From contig CAVQYQ010000005.1 of NCBI GenBank assembly GCA_963718195.1, positions 434,001 to 498,000 of the forward strand: a stretch of 64,000 nucleotides of DNA. Reading direction: 5' to 3'. The position numbers and the translations under genes were made by a program. Each line of letters begins with the position of its first letter. The first letter of the stretch is position 1. Positions 25,532 to 33,586 of this stretch are shown piece after piece. The stretch comes from MADRE3 sp963718195 (lineage in GTDB: Bacteria > Desulfobacterota > Desulfobulbia > Desulfobulbales > Desulfocapsaceae). The notes beneath the pieces were generated by a model. That model had not been told where the DNA came from. It made no database searches and worked only from the letters and a program-made list of their open reading frames with translations.

Positions 25532-27226
25532 ATGACGACAATTGCAACACTCGGTCCCGAAGGATCTGACAGTTACCATGCGGCCCTGCAATATGATCCC
25601 GGAGCTGAGCTGATTTTTTTCAATCATATCTCGGAGGTTATAGCAAGGTTCAGCAATCATCAAGCGGACTATGCGTTAATACCTGTATACAATACTCGAG
25701 AAGGGGAAGTTAAGGAATATTTCCGTTTGATGGAAAAGCTTGAAAAAGGATTCTGGGTTGATAATATCGTCCTGCCAATCCATTTATCACTCGGTGCTGT
25801 TTCGGCGGAGCAACCGTTGGATGCAGTAGAGGTGATAGTTGGCAGGGGCAGTGTACTCAAGCAGTGCGAGGAATATATCAGCTCTTCGATGCCACAGGCA
25901 ACCCTGGTTTCGGCCATTGATCTTGAATCAATAATAAAAAAGTATATCTCGGGGGAAAATACAAATTTTGTCGTTATTGATACTGAAGAGATTCTCCGCC
26001 GATTCAACTTCGCTCTGTTGGATCGAGAACTTGCACCTTACAACAGAACCCGCTTTGCCCTCATTGGTCATCAGCCACATCTCCAGACAGGCTATGATGC
26101 GACTTCCATCATAACACGACCACTCCCGGATCGCGTTGGGCTTCTGGTCGACACCTTGAACGAGTTTACCCGTCGAGGGATTAATATACTGGACCTTCGT
26201 TCTGAAAATGACATAAAGACGCAGAAGCTGCAGATATACGTTGAGGTGGAAGGTCATCAAGATGATCCGACACTGTCAGAAGCTCTTTCATTTGTCGAAT
26301 CAAAGGTCATTGGGGAAGAAAACTGTATTAAAATCCTGGGTTCGTTTCCCCGGGTCGACATGCGGGTTAAGAAAATTAAAAATATTGGTTTTATCGGGTC
26401 CGGTAAAATGAGCTCATGGTTTGCAGAAAGACTAGAAAATGAGGGCTATAAAACAGTTATCACAGGCCGATCAACGCCCCTGAGACCTGAGGAAATGATT
26501 CCCCAGGTCAATGTGGTAGTTATCTGTGTACCGATATCTGCAACCAGTGAAACCATTAAACAATATGGACATCTCCTTGATGACGGACAGGCCCTTGTCC
26601 TGCTGGCTGGTGAGTCTGAGGCTCCGATAGATTCTGCCCTTGACGTGACCTCCGAAGGAGTAGAACTCCTGTTTGTTCACAATCTTTGGGGGCCCCAGAC
26701 AATGACGATGAAGGATAAAAACGCAGCTATCGTCAGGACAAAACGCAGCGGCAGCCTTTGCAGTGAGTTTGAGTCTTTCCTGTATAAGCATGGTGCAGAA
26801 ATTTATCTTGATGATCAGGGAAAACACGATCTGTTGATGGGTGTCTGCCAGAAATTGCCAACAATCATATCTGTTGCCCTAGCCAAAACCTTGAAAGAGA
26901 ACAACATCGATTACCGAGATCTTGACAGTCATTCAACCTTGACCTCGCTCTATGGTGTCCTGTCGATGGCCCGTGTTCATAACCAGAATCCAAGGACCTA
27001 TGCTGAGATCATGGCCACGAGCGGTGAGGGTAAAAAAATCGTTTCAAGCTTTATTGAAAATGTAAAGTACCTATTTTCCATTGCTGAAAATCGGGAAATT
27101 GATCAGCTCTGTTCAATTATCGAAGAAAACAGAACCTCCATGCCCCACGCTTTTCTGCGGTCGAAAATGAACCAGGCTCAGGCTGTCGATGCCGTGCTGA
27201 GCGATGTTGGATTCAAAGCCGACTGA
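25532..27226 (+). CDS. Prephenate dehydratase-like / ACT / prephenate dehydrogenase fusion
   Basis: 564 aa with three modules. Residues 1-190 resemble prephenate dehydratase: TLGPEGSDSYHAA, a divergent PVYNTREGEV where PxENSxxGxV is usual, and the catalytic NRTRF (Thr173). Residues ~192-273 form an ACT domain (RVGLLVDTLNEFTRRGINILDLRSE..) for phenylalanine or tyrosine sensing. From 281 there is a Rossmann prephenate dehydrogenase (IGFIGSGKMSSWFAERL; VHNLWGP in place of HPMFGP; QKLPTIISVALAKTL). It would feed both phenylalanine and tyrosine branches from prephenate. The altered ENS motif makes the dehydratase activity uncertain. Confidence 0.8.
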   Translation: MTTIATLGPEGSDSYHAALQYDPGAELIFFNHISEVIARFSNHQADYALIPVYNTREGEVKEYFRLMEKLEKGFWVDNIVLPIHLSLGAVSAEQPLDAVEVIVGRGSVLKQCEEYISSSMPQATLVSAIDLESIIKKYISGENTNFVVIDTEEILRRFNFALLDRELAPYNRTRFALIGHQPHLQTGYDATSIITRPLPDRVGLLVDTLNEFTRRGINILDLRSENDIKTQKLQIYVEVEGHQDDPTLSEALSFVESKVIGEENCIKILGSFPRVDMRVKKIKNIGFIGSGKMSSWFAERLENEGYKTVITGRSTPLRPEEMIPQVNVVVICVPISATSETIKQYGHLLDDGQALVLLAGESEAPIDSALDVTSEGVELLFVHNLWGPQTMTMKDKNAAIVRTKRSGSLCSEFESFLYKHGAEIYLDDQGKHDLLMGVCQKLPTIISVALAKTLKENNIDYRDLDSHSTLTSLYGVLSMARVHNQNPRTYAEIMATSGEGKKIVSSFIENVKYLFSIAENREIDQLCSIIEENRTSMPHAFLRSKMNQAQAVDAVLSDVGFKAD

Positions 27227-27316
27227 TTCTTTTGGCAATGTACCATTGACAGCTCTTTTTCGATTATCATAGTAACGATGTAGAAATTTATTCACTGAAT
27301 CCAGATTAGGAGCATC

Positions 27317-27967
27317 ATGATTACAGATTACAAACACTACTTTGAAAATATTCCAGAATGCCCCCATTGCAATCAGAAAATGTCCTGTTGTGAGGCGCCT
27401 CCCGTCCACGTTGGAGATGGTCTCGGGTGGGGGTCTGAAGTTCTCTATATCTGTCTCAATGACTTTTGCCCCCTTTTTCTTAAGGGGTGGGAGCAAATTG
27501 AAGCTAAGTATGGTCACCACTCGTCTTACCGGTATATGCGTCTTCCCGACAGCAATGAATCAAATGTGATGATGGTCGGTAATTCAGATGCGTTTAAAGG
27601 AAGCATTATTGATCCGAAAGCGGTAGATGCTCAAAATGTAAGATACCACAAAGAAAAAAAAGCACTGGAAGCGCTCGAATCCTGTGTTGAGGATAAGAAC
27701 CTAGAACCTGTCTTGCTGCTCATACTCGACGAGGCAGCCGATATCGAGGGAAGAAAACGGGCAATAGCAAAACTCGTCGACTTGAATGACCTTAACTGTA
27801 TTGATCCGATCAGAAATCATAGCTTCAGGGATACAAGTCTGGAATCTGATTGCAACATTGTAATTAAAAAAATCCTTAAAGCGAACTATAAAAAAGAGTG
27901 CCCGTTCTGCATGGAAATTATTAAATCTCAGGCAGTACTCTGCATGCACTGCAAAAAAGAACTATGA
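27317..27967 (+). CDS. Unknown protein with N- and C-terminal zinc-ribbon motifs
   Basis: The product is 216 aa. The N-terminus has CPHCNQKMSCCEAPP and ICLNDFCPLF, the C-terminus ECPFCMEIIKSQAVLCMHCKKEL (a double-CxxC ribbon). Between them is a helical part (EALESCVEDKNLEPVLLLILDEAADIEGRKRAI) that could be an alpha-helical repeat. No enzymatic motif is visible. It has its own spacing, 90 bp after the prephenate fusion, and precedes tRNA-His. Function unknown. Confidence 0.65.
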   Translation: MITDYKHYFENIPECPHCNQKMSCCEAPPVHVGDGLGWGSEVLYICLNDFCPLFLKGWEQIEAKYGHHSSYRYMRLPDSNESNVMMVGNSDAFKGSIIDPKAVDAQNVRYHKEKKALEALESCVEDKNLEPVLLLILDEAADIEGRKRAIAKLVDLNDLNCIDPIRNHSFRDTSLESDCNIVIKKILKANYKKECPFCMEIIKSQAVLCMHCKKEL

Positions 27968-28030
27968 TACTTTGCTGTTGCAAAACTGGCTCCGAACTAT
28001 TATATAATGCGCTTCCAGAAAGACACGAGT

Positions 28031-28108
28031 GGTGGGTGTAGCTCAGTTGGTTAGAGCGTCTGGTTGTGGCCCAGAAGGCCGGGGGTTCAAGTCCCCTCAC
28101 TCACCCCA
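28031..28108 (+). tRNA. tRNA-His (GTG anticodon)
   Basis: The cloverleaf is complete: acceptor 28032-28038 with 28098-28104, D-arm GCTC/GAGC, anticodon stem TCTGG/CCAGA with loop TTGTGGC (anticodon GTG at 28066-28068), T-arm GGGGG/CCCCT with TTCAAGT, and an encoded CCA at 28106-28108. The extra G at position -1 (28031) pairs with discriminator C (28105), the identity mark of histidine tRNA. Confidence 0.96.
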
Positions 28109-28113
28109 GAGAT

Positions 28114-28153
28114 CAGAACCCGTTCGCTTTCGGAGCAACGGGTTCTGCTTTTT
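28114..28153 (+). terminator. Intrinsic terminator of tRNA-His
   Basis: An 11-bp perfect stem CAGAACCCGTT / AACGGGTTCTG encloses a 12-nt loop and is followed by CTTTTT. It lies five bases after the CCA end and is a textbook Rho-independent terminator. Confidence 0.92.
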
Positions 28154-28239
28154 CATGGAAGTTCCCAACTGGTATTACCTTTGTTTGTACCTGCACTGCC
28201 CATGAATCATTTTACAACAGCCCTATTACTCCAATTGTC

Positions 28240-29100
28240 ATGAAAGTCAGACCGAGCGAACCTTCAAAACTGGACAGACCGGAAATCTTACGTACCATTT
28301 TCTGCCCGAGGCCCGAGGAAAATAGCGAACCACCGCCGTCAAGCCAGGATTTTTTGATTGATCTTTCAGATAACGGGGTGACGCTTTCCTGCAGATTCCA
28401 TCTGAGTGACAAAGAGGCCCCCGTTATCCTTTATTTCCATGGAAACGGAGAAATTGTCTCAGATTATGACCTTATTGCCAGTGAATACACGGGTGTCGGC
28501 CTAAACATTTTTTTTGCTACCTATCGCGGGTATGGTCTCAGTAACGGCACACCTTCTGTTTCTGCTCTGTTCCATGACAATGTTAAGATAACTCAATATC
28601 TGCAAAACCATCTAAAGAATAATGGCTTTTCCGGTGGCCTTTTTGCAATGGGCAGATCACTCGGTTCTGCCAGTGCAATCGACCTTGTCAATCGATTTCC
28701 AGAAGACTTCAAAGGACTTATCCTGGACAGTGCTTTCGGTGACACGCTGCCGCTTGCCAGACGGTTGGGCTACGATATTTCTGGCCATGACATATCCGAG
28801 CAGGATTGTTTCAACAACATTGATAAGATAAGAACAATTACCAACCCAACTCTGATTTTCCACGGTTCCCGAGACCAGGTCATTCCCGTTGCCGAGGCCG
28901 AGAAGCTCCAGGCTGAAAGTGGTGCACGAAGCAAACAGTTTCACGTTGTTCCAGGCGCAGACCACAACTCTATTATCACGGTCGGCGGATCGCTCTATTT
29001 CGAAACCATAAAGAAATTCATTGATACCGTGATCGGCAAAAATACCTGGCGTCAAAGACGAAGGACCCATAAAAAAAAGAGGGGCTCACCGTATGAATAA
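28240..29100 (+). CDS. Alpha/beta hydrolase (BEM46/ABHD-like)
   Basis: The product is about 286 aa. The oxyanion region is ILYFHGNGE, the nucleophile elbow AMGRSLGSASA (GxSxG, Ser), and the acid and base are probably the Asp in HGSRDQVIP and the His in PGADHNS. Substrate unknown. The frame extends back into the tRNA and terminator, so the ATG at 28240 (MKVRPSEPSKL) is chosen. The end overlaps the next gene by 8 bp, implying an operon with the solute-binding lipoprotein. Confidence 0.83.
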   Translation: MKVRPSEPSKLDRPEILRTIFCPRPEENSEPPPSSQDFLIDLSDNGVTLSCRFHLSDKEAPVILYFHGNGEIVSDYDLIASEYTGVGLNIFFATYRGYGLSNGTPSVSALFHDNVKITQYLQNHLKNNGFSGGLFAMGRSLGSASAIDLVNRFPEDFKGLILDSAFGDTLPLARRLGYDISGHDISEQDCFNNIDKIRTITNPTLIFHGSRDQVIPVAEAEKLQAESGARSKQFHVVPGADHNSIITVGGSLYFETIKKFIDTVIGKNTWRQRRRTHKKKRGSPYE

Positions 29101-29902
29101 AAAATCATCAACGCTCTGGTTCTGTTGTATCTTCTCTCTTTTACTGACAATTTCCATAAATGGTTGTCGCACCATCACGGTTGATATGAATGCAGCCGCT
29201 CCATCCAAAGATCCAGACATTCTACGTGTCGGGGTTTCAACCAATGCACCACCAATCATTTACAGGCAGAATAATGCCGTTACCGGACTCGAAGCCTCCC
29301 TTGCACAGAAGCTCGGAGAATTTTTGAATAAAAAAATAGTCTTTGTTGAGGTACCCTGGACAAAGCAACTCGACTATCTCAATGATGGAAAAACTGATAT
29401 TGTCATGTCCGGTATGACCATTACCCCGCAACGCAGCTATCTGGCTGATTTTGTAACCCCGTATCTACGTTCAGGTCAGATTCTGCTCGTCCGAATGGAA
29501 GATCAGAGAAAATTTTCCCGTGGTGTGGCCGATCTTTTGAACACGATGTACAAAATTGGCACTGTTTCAGACACGACCGGAGATTTTTTTGTCACCGAAA
29601 CGATCAGTAATGCTAATGAAGTTACCTTTAAAACCTCCCGACAGGGCGTTAATGCACTGATCAAAAAAGATATCGATGTACTACTCTATGACGCGCCCAT
29701 GGTGTGTCATTACGCCGCTGTAAACCAGACTGAAAAACTTATACCAATTCTAGCCATGGCCACGGAAGAATACCTTGCCTGGGCGGTTCGGAAAAATGAC
29801 AGCGAACTGAAAGAAAGTGCAGACCTCTTTCTCAAGGCAATACGTGACAACGGTGTGTTGACCAGTGAAATAAACACATGGATCCCTTACTTTAACAGGT
29901 AA
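29093..29902 (+). CDS. Family 3 extracellular solute-binding lipoprotein
   Basis: The product is 269 aa and ends its signal peptide with a lipobox (SINGC; Cys near residue 25), so it is lipid-anchored. The mature part matches amino-acid-type periplasmic binding proteins: ILRVGVSTNAPPIIYRQNNAVTGLEASLAQKLGE, DIVMSGMTITPQRSYLADFVTPYL and DVLLYDAPMVCHYAA. No permease or ATPase follows, so it may be an orphan receptor or serve a transporter elsewhere. It is coupled with the hydrolase upstream and the deaminase downstream. Confidence 0.85.
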   Translation: MNKKSSTLWFCCIFSLLLTISINGCRTITVDMNAAAPSKDPDILRVGVSTNAPPIIYRQNNAVTGLEASLAQKLGEFLNKKIVFVEVPWTKQLDYLNDGKTDIVMSGMTITPQRSYLADFVTPYLRSGQILLVRMEDQRKFSRGVADLLNTMYKIGTVSDTTGDFFVTETISNANEVTFKTSRQGVNALIKKDIDVLLYDAPMVCHYAAVNQTEKLIPILAMATEEYLAWAVRKNDSELKESADLFLKAIRDNGVLTSEINTWIPYFNR

Positions 29903-29908
29903 TCAGTG

Positions 29909-30418
29909 ATGGAAAACACGACTTCGAAACGATTGGATTACCTCTCATGGGATGAATATTTCATGGCCATAGCCCTGCTTTCTGCCGAACGGAGCAAAGA
30001 CCCCAGTACCCAGGTCGGTGCCTGTGTTGCCAATGACCAGAATAAAATCGTCGGGGTTGGCTATAATGGCTTTCCCCTCGGTTGTTCGGATGATGAACTG
30101 CCATGGAATCGAACAGGAGATTACCTTTCCACAAAGTACCCGTACGTTTGCCATGCCGAGCTGAATGCGGTACTCAATGCCATCTCGACAGATTTAAGAA
30201 ACTGCCGGATCTATGTTGGGCTCTTCCCCTGCAACGAGTGCACCAAGGTGATTATCCAGGCTGGAATTAAAGAAATCATTTATCTTTCAGATAAATATAA
30301 AGATACTGACCAGGTAAAGGCATCAAAGCGCATGCTGGATATGGCTGCACACATATCCTACCGGCGTTTAAAATCGGTCAATAAAGAAATTATACTCAAG
30401 CTTGAAAGTGTGGATTAA
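29909..30418 (+). CDS. dCMP/CMP deaminase-family zinc deaminase
   Basis: About 169 aa. The zinc motif HAE is in VCHAELNAVLNA and the second ligand pair is PCNECTKV (PCxxC). The N-terminal WDEYFMAIALLSAERSKDPSTQVGACV is typical of deoxycytidylate deaminase, which makes dUMP for thymidylate synthesis. An ATG at 29909 is preferred to the GTG one codon before. It is convergent with thiL with only ~20 bp between the stops. Confidence 0.9.
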   Translation: MENTTSKRLDYLSWDEYFMAIALLSAERSKDPSTQVGACVANDQNKIVGVGYNGFPLGCSDDELPWNRTGDYLSTKYPYVCHAELNAVLNAISTDLRNCRIYVGLFPCNECTKVIIQAGIKEIIYLSDKYKDTDQVKASKRMLDMAAHISYRRLKSVNKEIILKLESVD

Positions 30419-30439
30419 AGAGCTCATACGCTGATGATT

Positions 30440-31435
30440 TCAGTGCTCAAATCCACCGAAGGTGATGTCTTTGAGCTCTTTTCCTGAACGGAGAAATACA
30501 CCCTCCCCTTCAACAGTCTTGCCAATACGGTAGACAGTCAAACCATGTCCTTCCATCATCTCAAGAAGCTTATCGTCGCTGTTTTTTGTGACAGTAAAGA
30601 CAAGATGGTAATCTTCACCACCAGCTATCAGCAGTTCTGTCAGGTCGCAACCCAGGGAAGCTGCTACCCGCGGAAGATCAGGGTGGAATGGGAGCAAAGA
30701 CTCATCAATCTCTGCTCTGATTCTGCTTGTCGCGCAAATATGTGAGAGATCAGTCGCGATACCGTCCGATATATCCTGCATTGATGTTACCAGTCCACTT
30801 TCAGCGAGCACCTGGCCACATCGAACGTCGGGTGCCGGGTTGAGATGTCGTAAAATGAAAGGTTTGGCAAATGGTTGTTCTATCAACTTACTGCTGTTGG
30901 AATGCTGAAAAATAAGCAGTCCTGCAGCAGCTGAACCAAGGGGCCCGCTCACGAAAACTGACTGACCGACGCCGGCACTATCTCTGCGAATCGCCATGTC
31001 TCGGCGGACGGTGCCAACCAGCGTGACATTTATGGTTATTTTTTCACCATGAACGGTGTCACCACCCGCAAGACAGCAGCCATACTCCGTAATGATCGAT
31101 TCAACGCCATTGAGCCAAGCCTTCAACCACGCTTCCTCAATGGTCTCCGGCAAACACATTGAAACAAAAACATACCTGGGTGTTCCTCCCATGGCAGCGA
31201 TATCACTGATATTTACAGCAATCGATTTTCTTCCAAGTTCATAGGGTGGATGCCACAGACAACTAAAATGGACATCTTCCACCAGCATATCGGTTGTAAT
31301 AACCAGCTGTTTTGCTGAATCAGGGTCAATGACGGCACAATCATCACCGATACCAAGGACAAGACCAGGACAAGGTGGTCCGGCAGATTTTGTTATGTGC
31401 TTGATGACATCGAGCTCTGACCAGCGAATTCCCAT
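30440..31435 (-). CDS. thiL: Thiamine-monophosphate kinase ThiL
   Basis: ATP-dependent kinase making thiamine pyrophosphate from thiamine monophosphate, 331 aa. VLGIGDDCAVID, TTDMLVEDVHFS, AVNISDIAAMGGTP and GGDTVHGEKI are the PurM/ThiL-type nucleotide and magnesium boxes. It precedes no thiamine synthesis genes; downstream on the other strand is the deaminase. Upstream are two unrecognised genes in the same direction with gaps under 15 bp, implying an operon. Confidence 0.95.
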   Translation of the reverse strand: MGIRWSELDVIKHITKSAGPPCPGLVLGIGDDCAVIDPDSAKQLVITTDMLVEDVHFSCLWHPPYELGRKSIAVNISDIAAMGGTPRYVFVSMCLPETIEEAWLKAWLNGVESIITEYGCCLAGGDTVHGEKITINVTLVGTVRRDMAIRRDSAGVGQSVFVSGPLGSAAAGLLIFQHSNSSKLIEQPFAKPFILRHLNPAPDVRCGQVLAESGLVTSMQDISDGIATDLSHICATSRIRAEIDESLLPFHPDLPRVAASLGCDLTELLIAGGEDYHLVFTVTKNSDDKLLEMMEGHGLTVYRIGKTVEGEGVFLRSGKELKDITFGGFEH

Positions 31436-31448
31436 ATTAATTTCTTCT

Positions 31449-31817
31449 CTATTTTATCCTTTTCAGGGTCGATTTCTGAGTAGTATACACCTCTTTAACG
31501 GGAGAAACTGCTTTCACTGTTCCCTTCTCCAGTTCAACCGCCTGAAAAAAACGTTTATCACCGCCCATTGTAAAGATCTCTTTGCCCGTCATCTGCTCCG
31601 TGCGCAGCGTCCATACCACCTTCTGCAGAGGAACCGTTAAAAAGGTAAGCCCTATATTCCACCATTCATCTTTTCTGCTACCATCTCGTTCTATCGATGT
31701 AACGATTCCATACATTACCATCTGGGGATTCTGACCGACAATTAATACTACATCACCGGTTTCAGTATCGGTTTTAAACGGGATAACCGTTTTTAATTCC
31801 TCAAGTAATTTTTCCAT
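31449..31817 (-). CDS. Unknown protein between thiL and a membrane-anchored orphan
   Basis: The product is 122 aa with mixed beta-strand character (VVLIVGQNPQMVMYGIVTSIERDG, WWNIGLTFLTVPLQKVVWTL, TGKEIFTMGGDKRFFQAVEL). No signal or membrane segment. It starts 2 bp from the upstream gene's stop and ends 13 bp before thiL, so all three are co-transcribed. I do not recognise the family. Confidence 0.65.
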   Translation of the reverse strand: MEKLLEELKTVIPFKTDTETGDVVLIVGQNPQMVMYGIVTSIERDGSRKDEWWNIGLTFLTVPLQKVVWTLRTEQMTGKEIFTMGGDKRFFQAVELEKGTVKAVSPVKEVYTTQKSTLKRIK

Positions 31818-31819
31818 TT

Positions 31820-33550
31820 CTACTTTTTTCCGTAATCTTTTATTACTATTGATTCAATAATTATTTTGTTCTCTCCAGTATAACTTCTCATACCGATAGT
31901 TGAGTACATTGACAACCCGTCAAGCAAAGGATTGATGAAATGATCTATAAGAATTTTGGATTGTTCTGCTGCCGCTCTATCTTGTATGGCGATCATTGTA
32001 CCGATCCAGCTGAAGATCTCCTTAACAAGAGCCGCAAGACTTCTGGAATCAATATAGTTTATCGAGTTGTTCTGATCAGAAATTCCACGAGTAACCTCCA
32101 AAAATCTCGGGTTAGAATCCAGCGATGGATACCCGTCTTCGGAAAGAAGAAATTCTTTTATCTGTTGTCGATTGCTTGATATGACGAGGTAGTTGTCTGT
32201 TACACAAAATGTAGGTTGAAGATCACCGGTTGGAATGACACCGCCCCAGAGATAAATATCAGCTCCATTGATGGATTGTTTGCTCAACGGGATTTCATAA
32301 AAATCGGTGACATTTTCGATAACCCGGTACAATTCTTCTGGATTACTCGTTTTTATAGCAAACAGTAAGCGGGGTATCGGTATAAATTGCTCTTCAGGAC
32401 TGTTTTTTAAGGCGATCAGAAAATCATTTTCAATAAGCGAAAACAGCTCCTCGGTGGTGTGTCCAGTAATCTCTTTGATATCATCAATGAGCTGATGGCT
32501 CGCGGACTTCTCAGATGTACTCATTTGCTGGTTATAGAGCGCCAGTAATGCCCGAGGCCTGAGAATATTAGTCCAGTAATACCAGATAGTATCAGTATTT
32601 ATCCGTTTGTGAACATCAGATTTGCTTGGTTCAACCCTGAAGAGTTCGCGATACTCGGGCAGCATTTCATCACTGTTAAAACTAACAGTTGCCTTATGAG
32701 ACAGGGAATCTTTGTTGTCCCAGGTACCCCAGATCAGATATTTATAGCCTTTCAGGTTGTTAAGTTTCTGGGGTAGAGCCGTTGTAATACTCGAACCGTC
32801 TGCTTGATTTAAATAACTGGTCATCGCATCAATCATTTTACTCACGTTCACGTACGTTATAGAAGAGCTTTTTTCAAAACTGCTGGTTATTCGACTGTAG
32901 TCGGTTACTTCTGAAATCAGTGAGCTCTTCTGGTCATAAACATCCAGACTTTTTCTGAGAATACGTTCATTTAAACTGATCAACAGCAAATCTTTTACCC
33001 TTACGACTGCGACACTCTGGTCGCTTTCCACCGGTATTCTTTTTATGACATAACCGCCATACCGAGCTTCTGTCACAGAACCTTCCGGATCAATCAGATC
33101 TGAAAATAGCTCCAGAATACGTGCATGATGACGGGGACGGGCAATGACGAGCAGTTTCGTCGCCAGGTCTTTCTCAACACTATACTGAACAAGACTCGTA
33201 TCGGGAATAAGCGCAAGGGTAAATTCACTGCCAAATATTTCATTCATCAGTGGGTGATCAATAATTGTGGCAACCTTTTTTTTCCACGCAATGATTGCTC
33301 CATGATCAATTTCAGGAATATCAAGGGCCGCTGAAACAAGCGACAAATCCATATCGTTAAAGGTGTTGGCCAGCGGAGTCGTCTTGAAGTTGTTTATTCT
33401 TTCGACAAAATTATAATTCTTGCTGACCAAAAGAGCCTCAGAATCGATAAACAACTCCGGTTGAAGTTTGTTGGAAAAATCTACTGGAAAATAGCCGATA
33501 ACAAAAAGAAACGTGCAGAAGATAAATAATACAATAAACGATTGTCTCAT
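31820..33550 (-). CDS. Large exported or membrane-anchored protein of unknown function
   Basis: The product is 576 aa with an N-terminal hydrophobic helix (FIVLFIFCTFLFVIGYFPV) acting as signal anchor; the rest should be periplasmic. It has repeating features such as FALALIPDT-like strands, YVIKRIPVESDQ and DNYLVISSNRQQIKEFL that resemble DUF3352-type proteins, but I am not certain. First gene of the run leading to thiL. No enzymatic motif is visible. Confidence 0.65.
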   Translation of the reverse strand: MRQSFIVLFIFCTFLFVIGYFPVDFSNKLQPELFIDSEALLVSKNYNFVERINNFKTTPLANTFNDMDLSLVSAALDIPEIDHGAIIAWKKKVATIIDHPLMNEIFGSEFTLALIPDTSLVQYSVEKDLATKLLVIARPRHHARILELFSDLIDPEGSVTEARYGGYVIKRIPVESDQSVAVVRVKDLLLISLNERILRKSLDVYDQKSSLISEVTDYSRITSSFEKSSSITYVNVSKMIDAMTSYLNQADGSSITTALPQKLNNLKGYKYLIWGTWDNKDSLSHKATVSFNSDEMLPEYRELFRVEPSKSDVHKRINTDTIWYYWTNILRPRALLALYNQQMSTSEKSASHQLIDDIKEITGHTTEELFSLIENDFLIALKNSPEEQFIPIPRLLFAIKTSNPEELYRVIENVTDFYEIPLSKQSINGADIYLWGGVIPTGDLQPTFCVTDNYLVISSNRQQIKEFLLSEDGYPSLDSNPRFLEVTRGISDQNNSINYIDSRSLAALVKEIFSWIGTMIAIQDRAAAEQSKILIDHFINPLLDGLSMYSTIGMRSYTGENKIIIESIVIKDYGKK

Positions 33551-33586
33551 GACATTACCCTGAGCTCTCTATTAAGTTACTGTATT

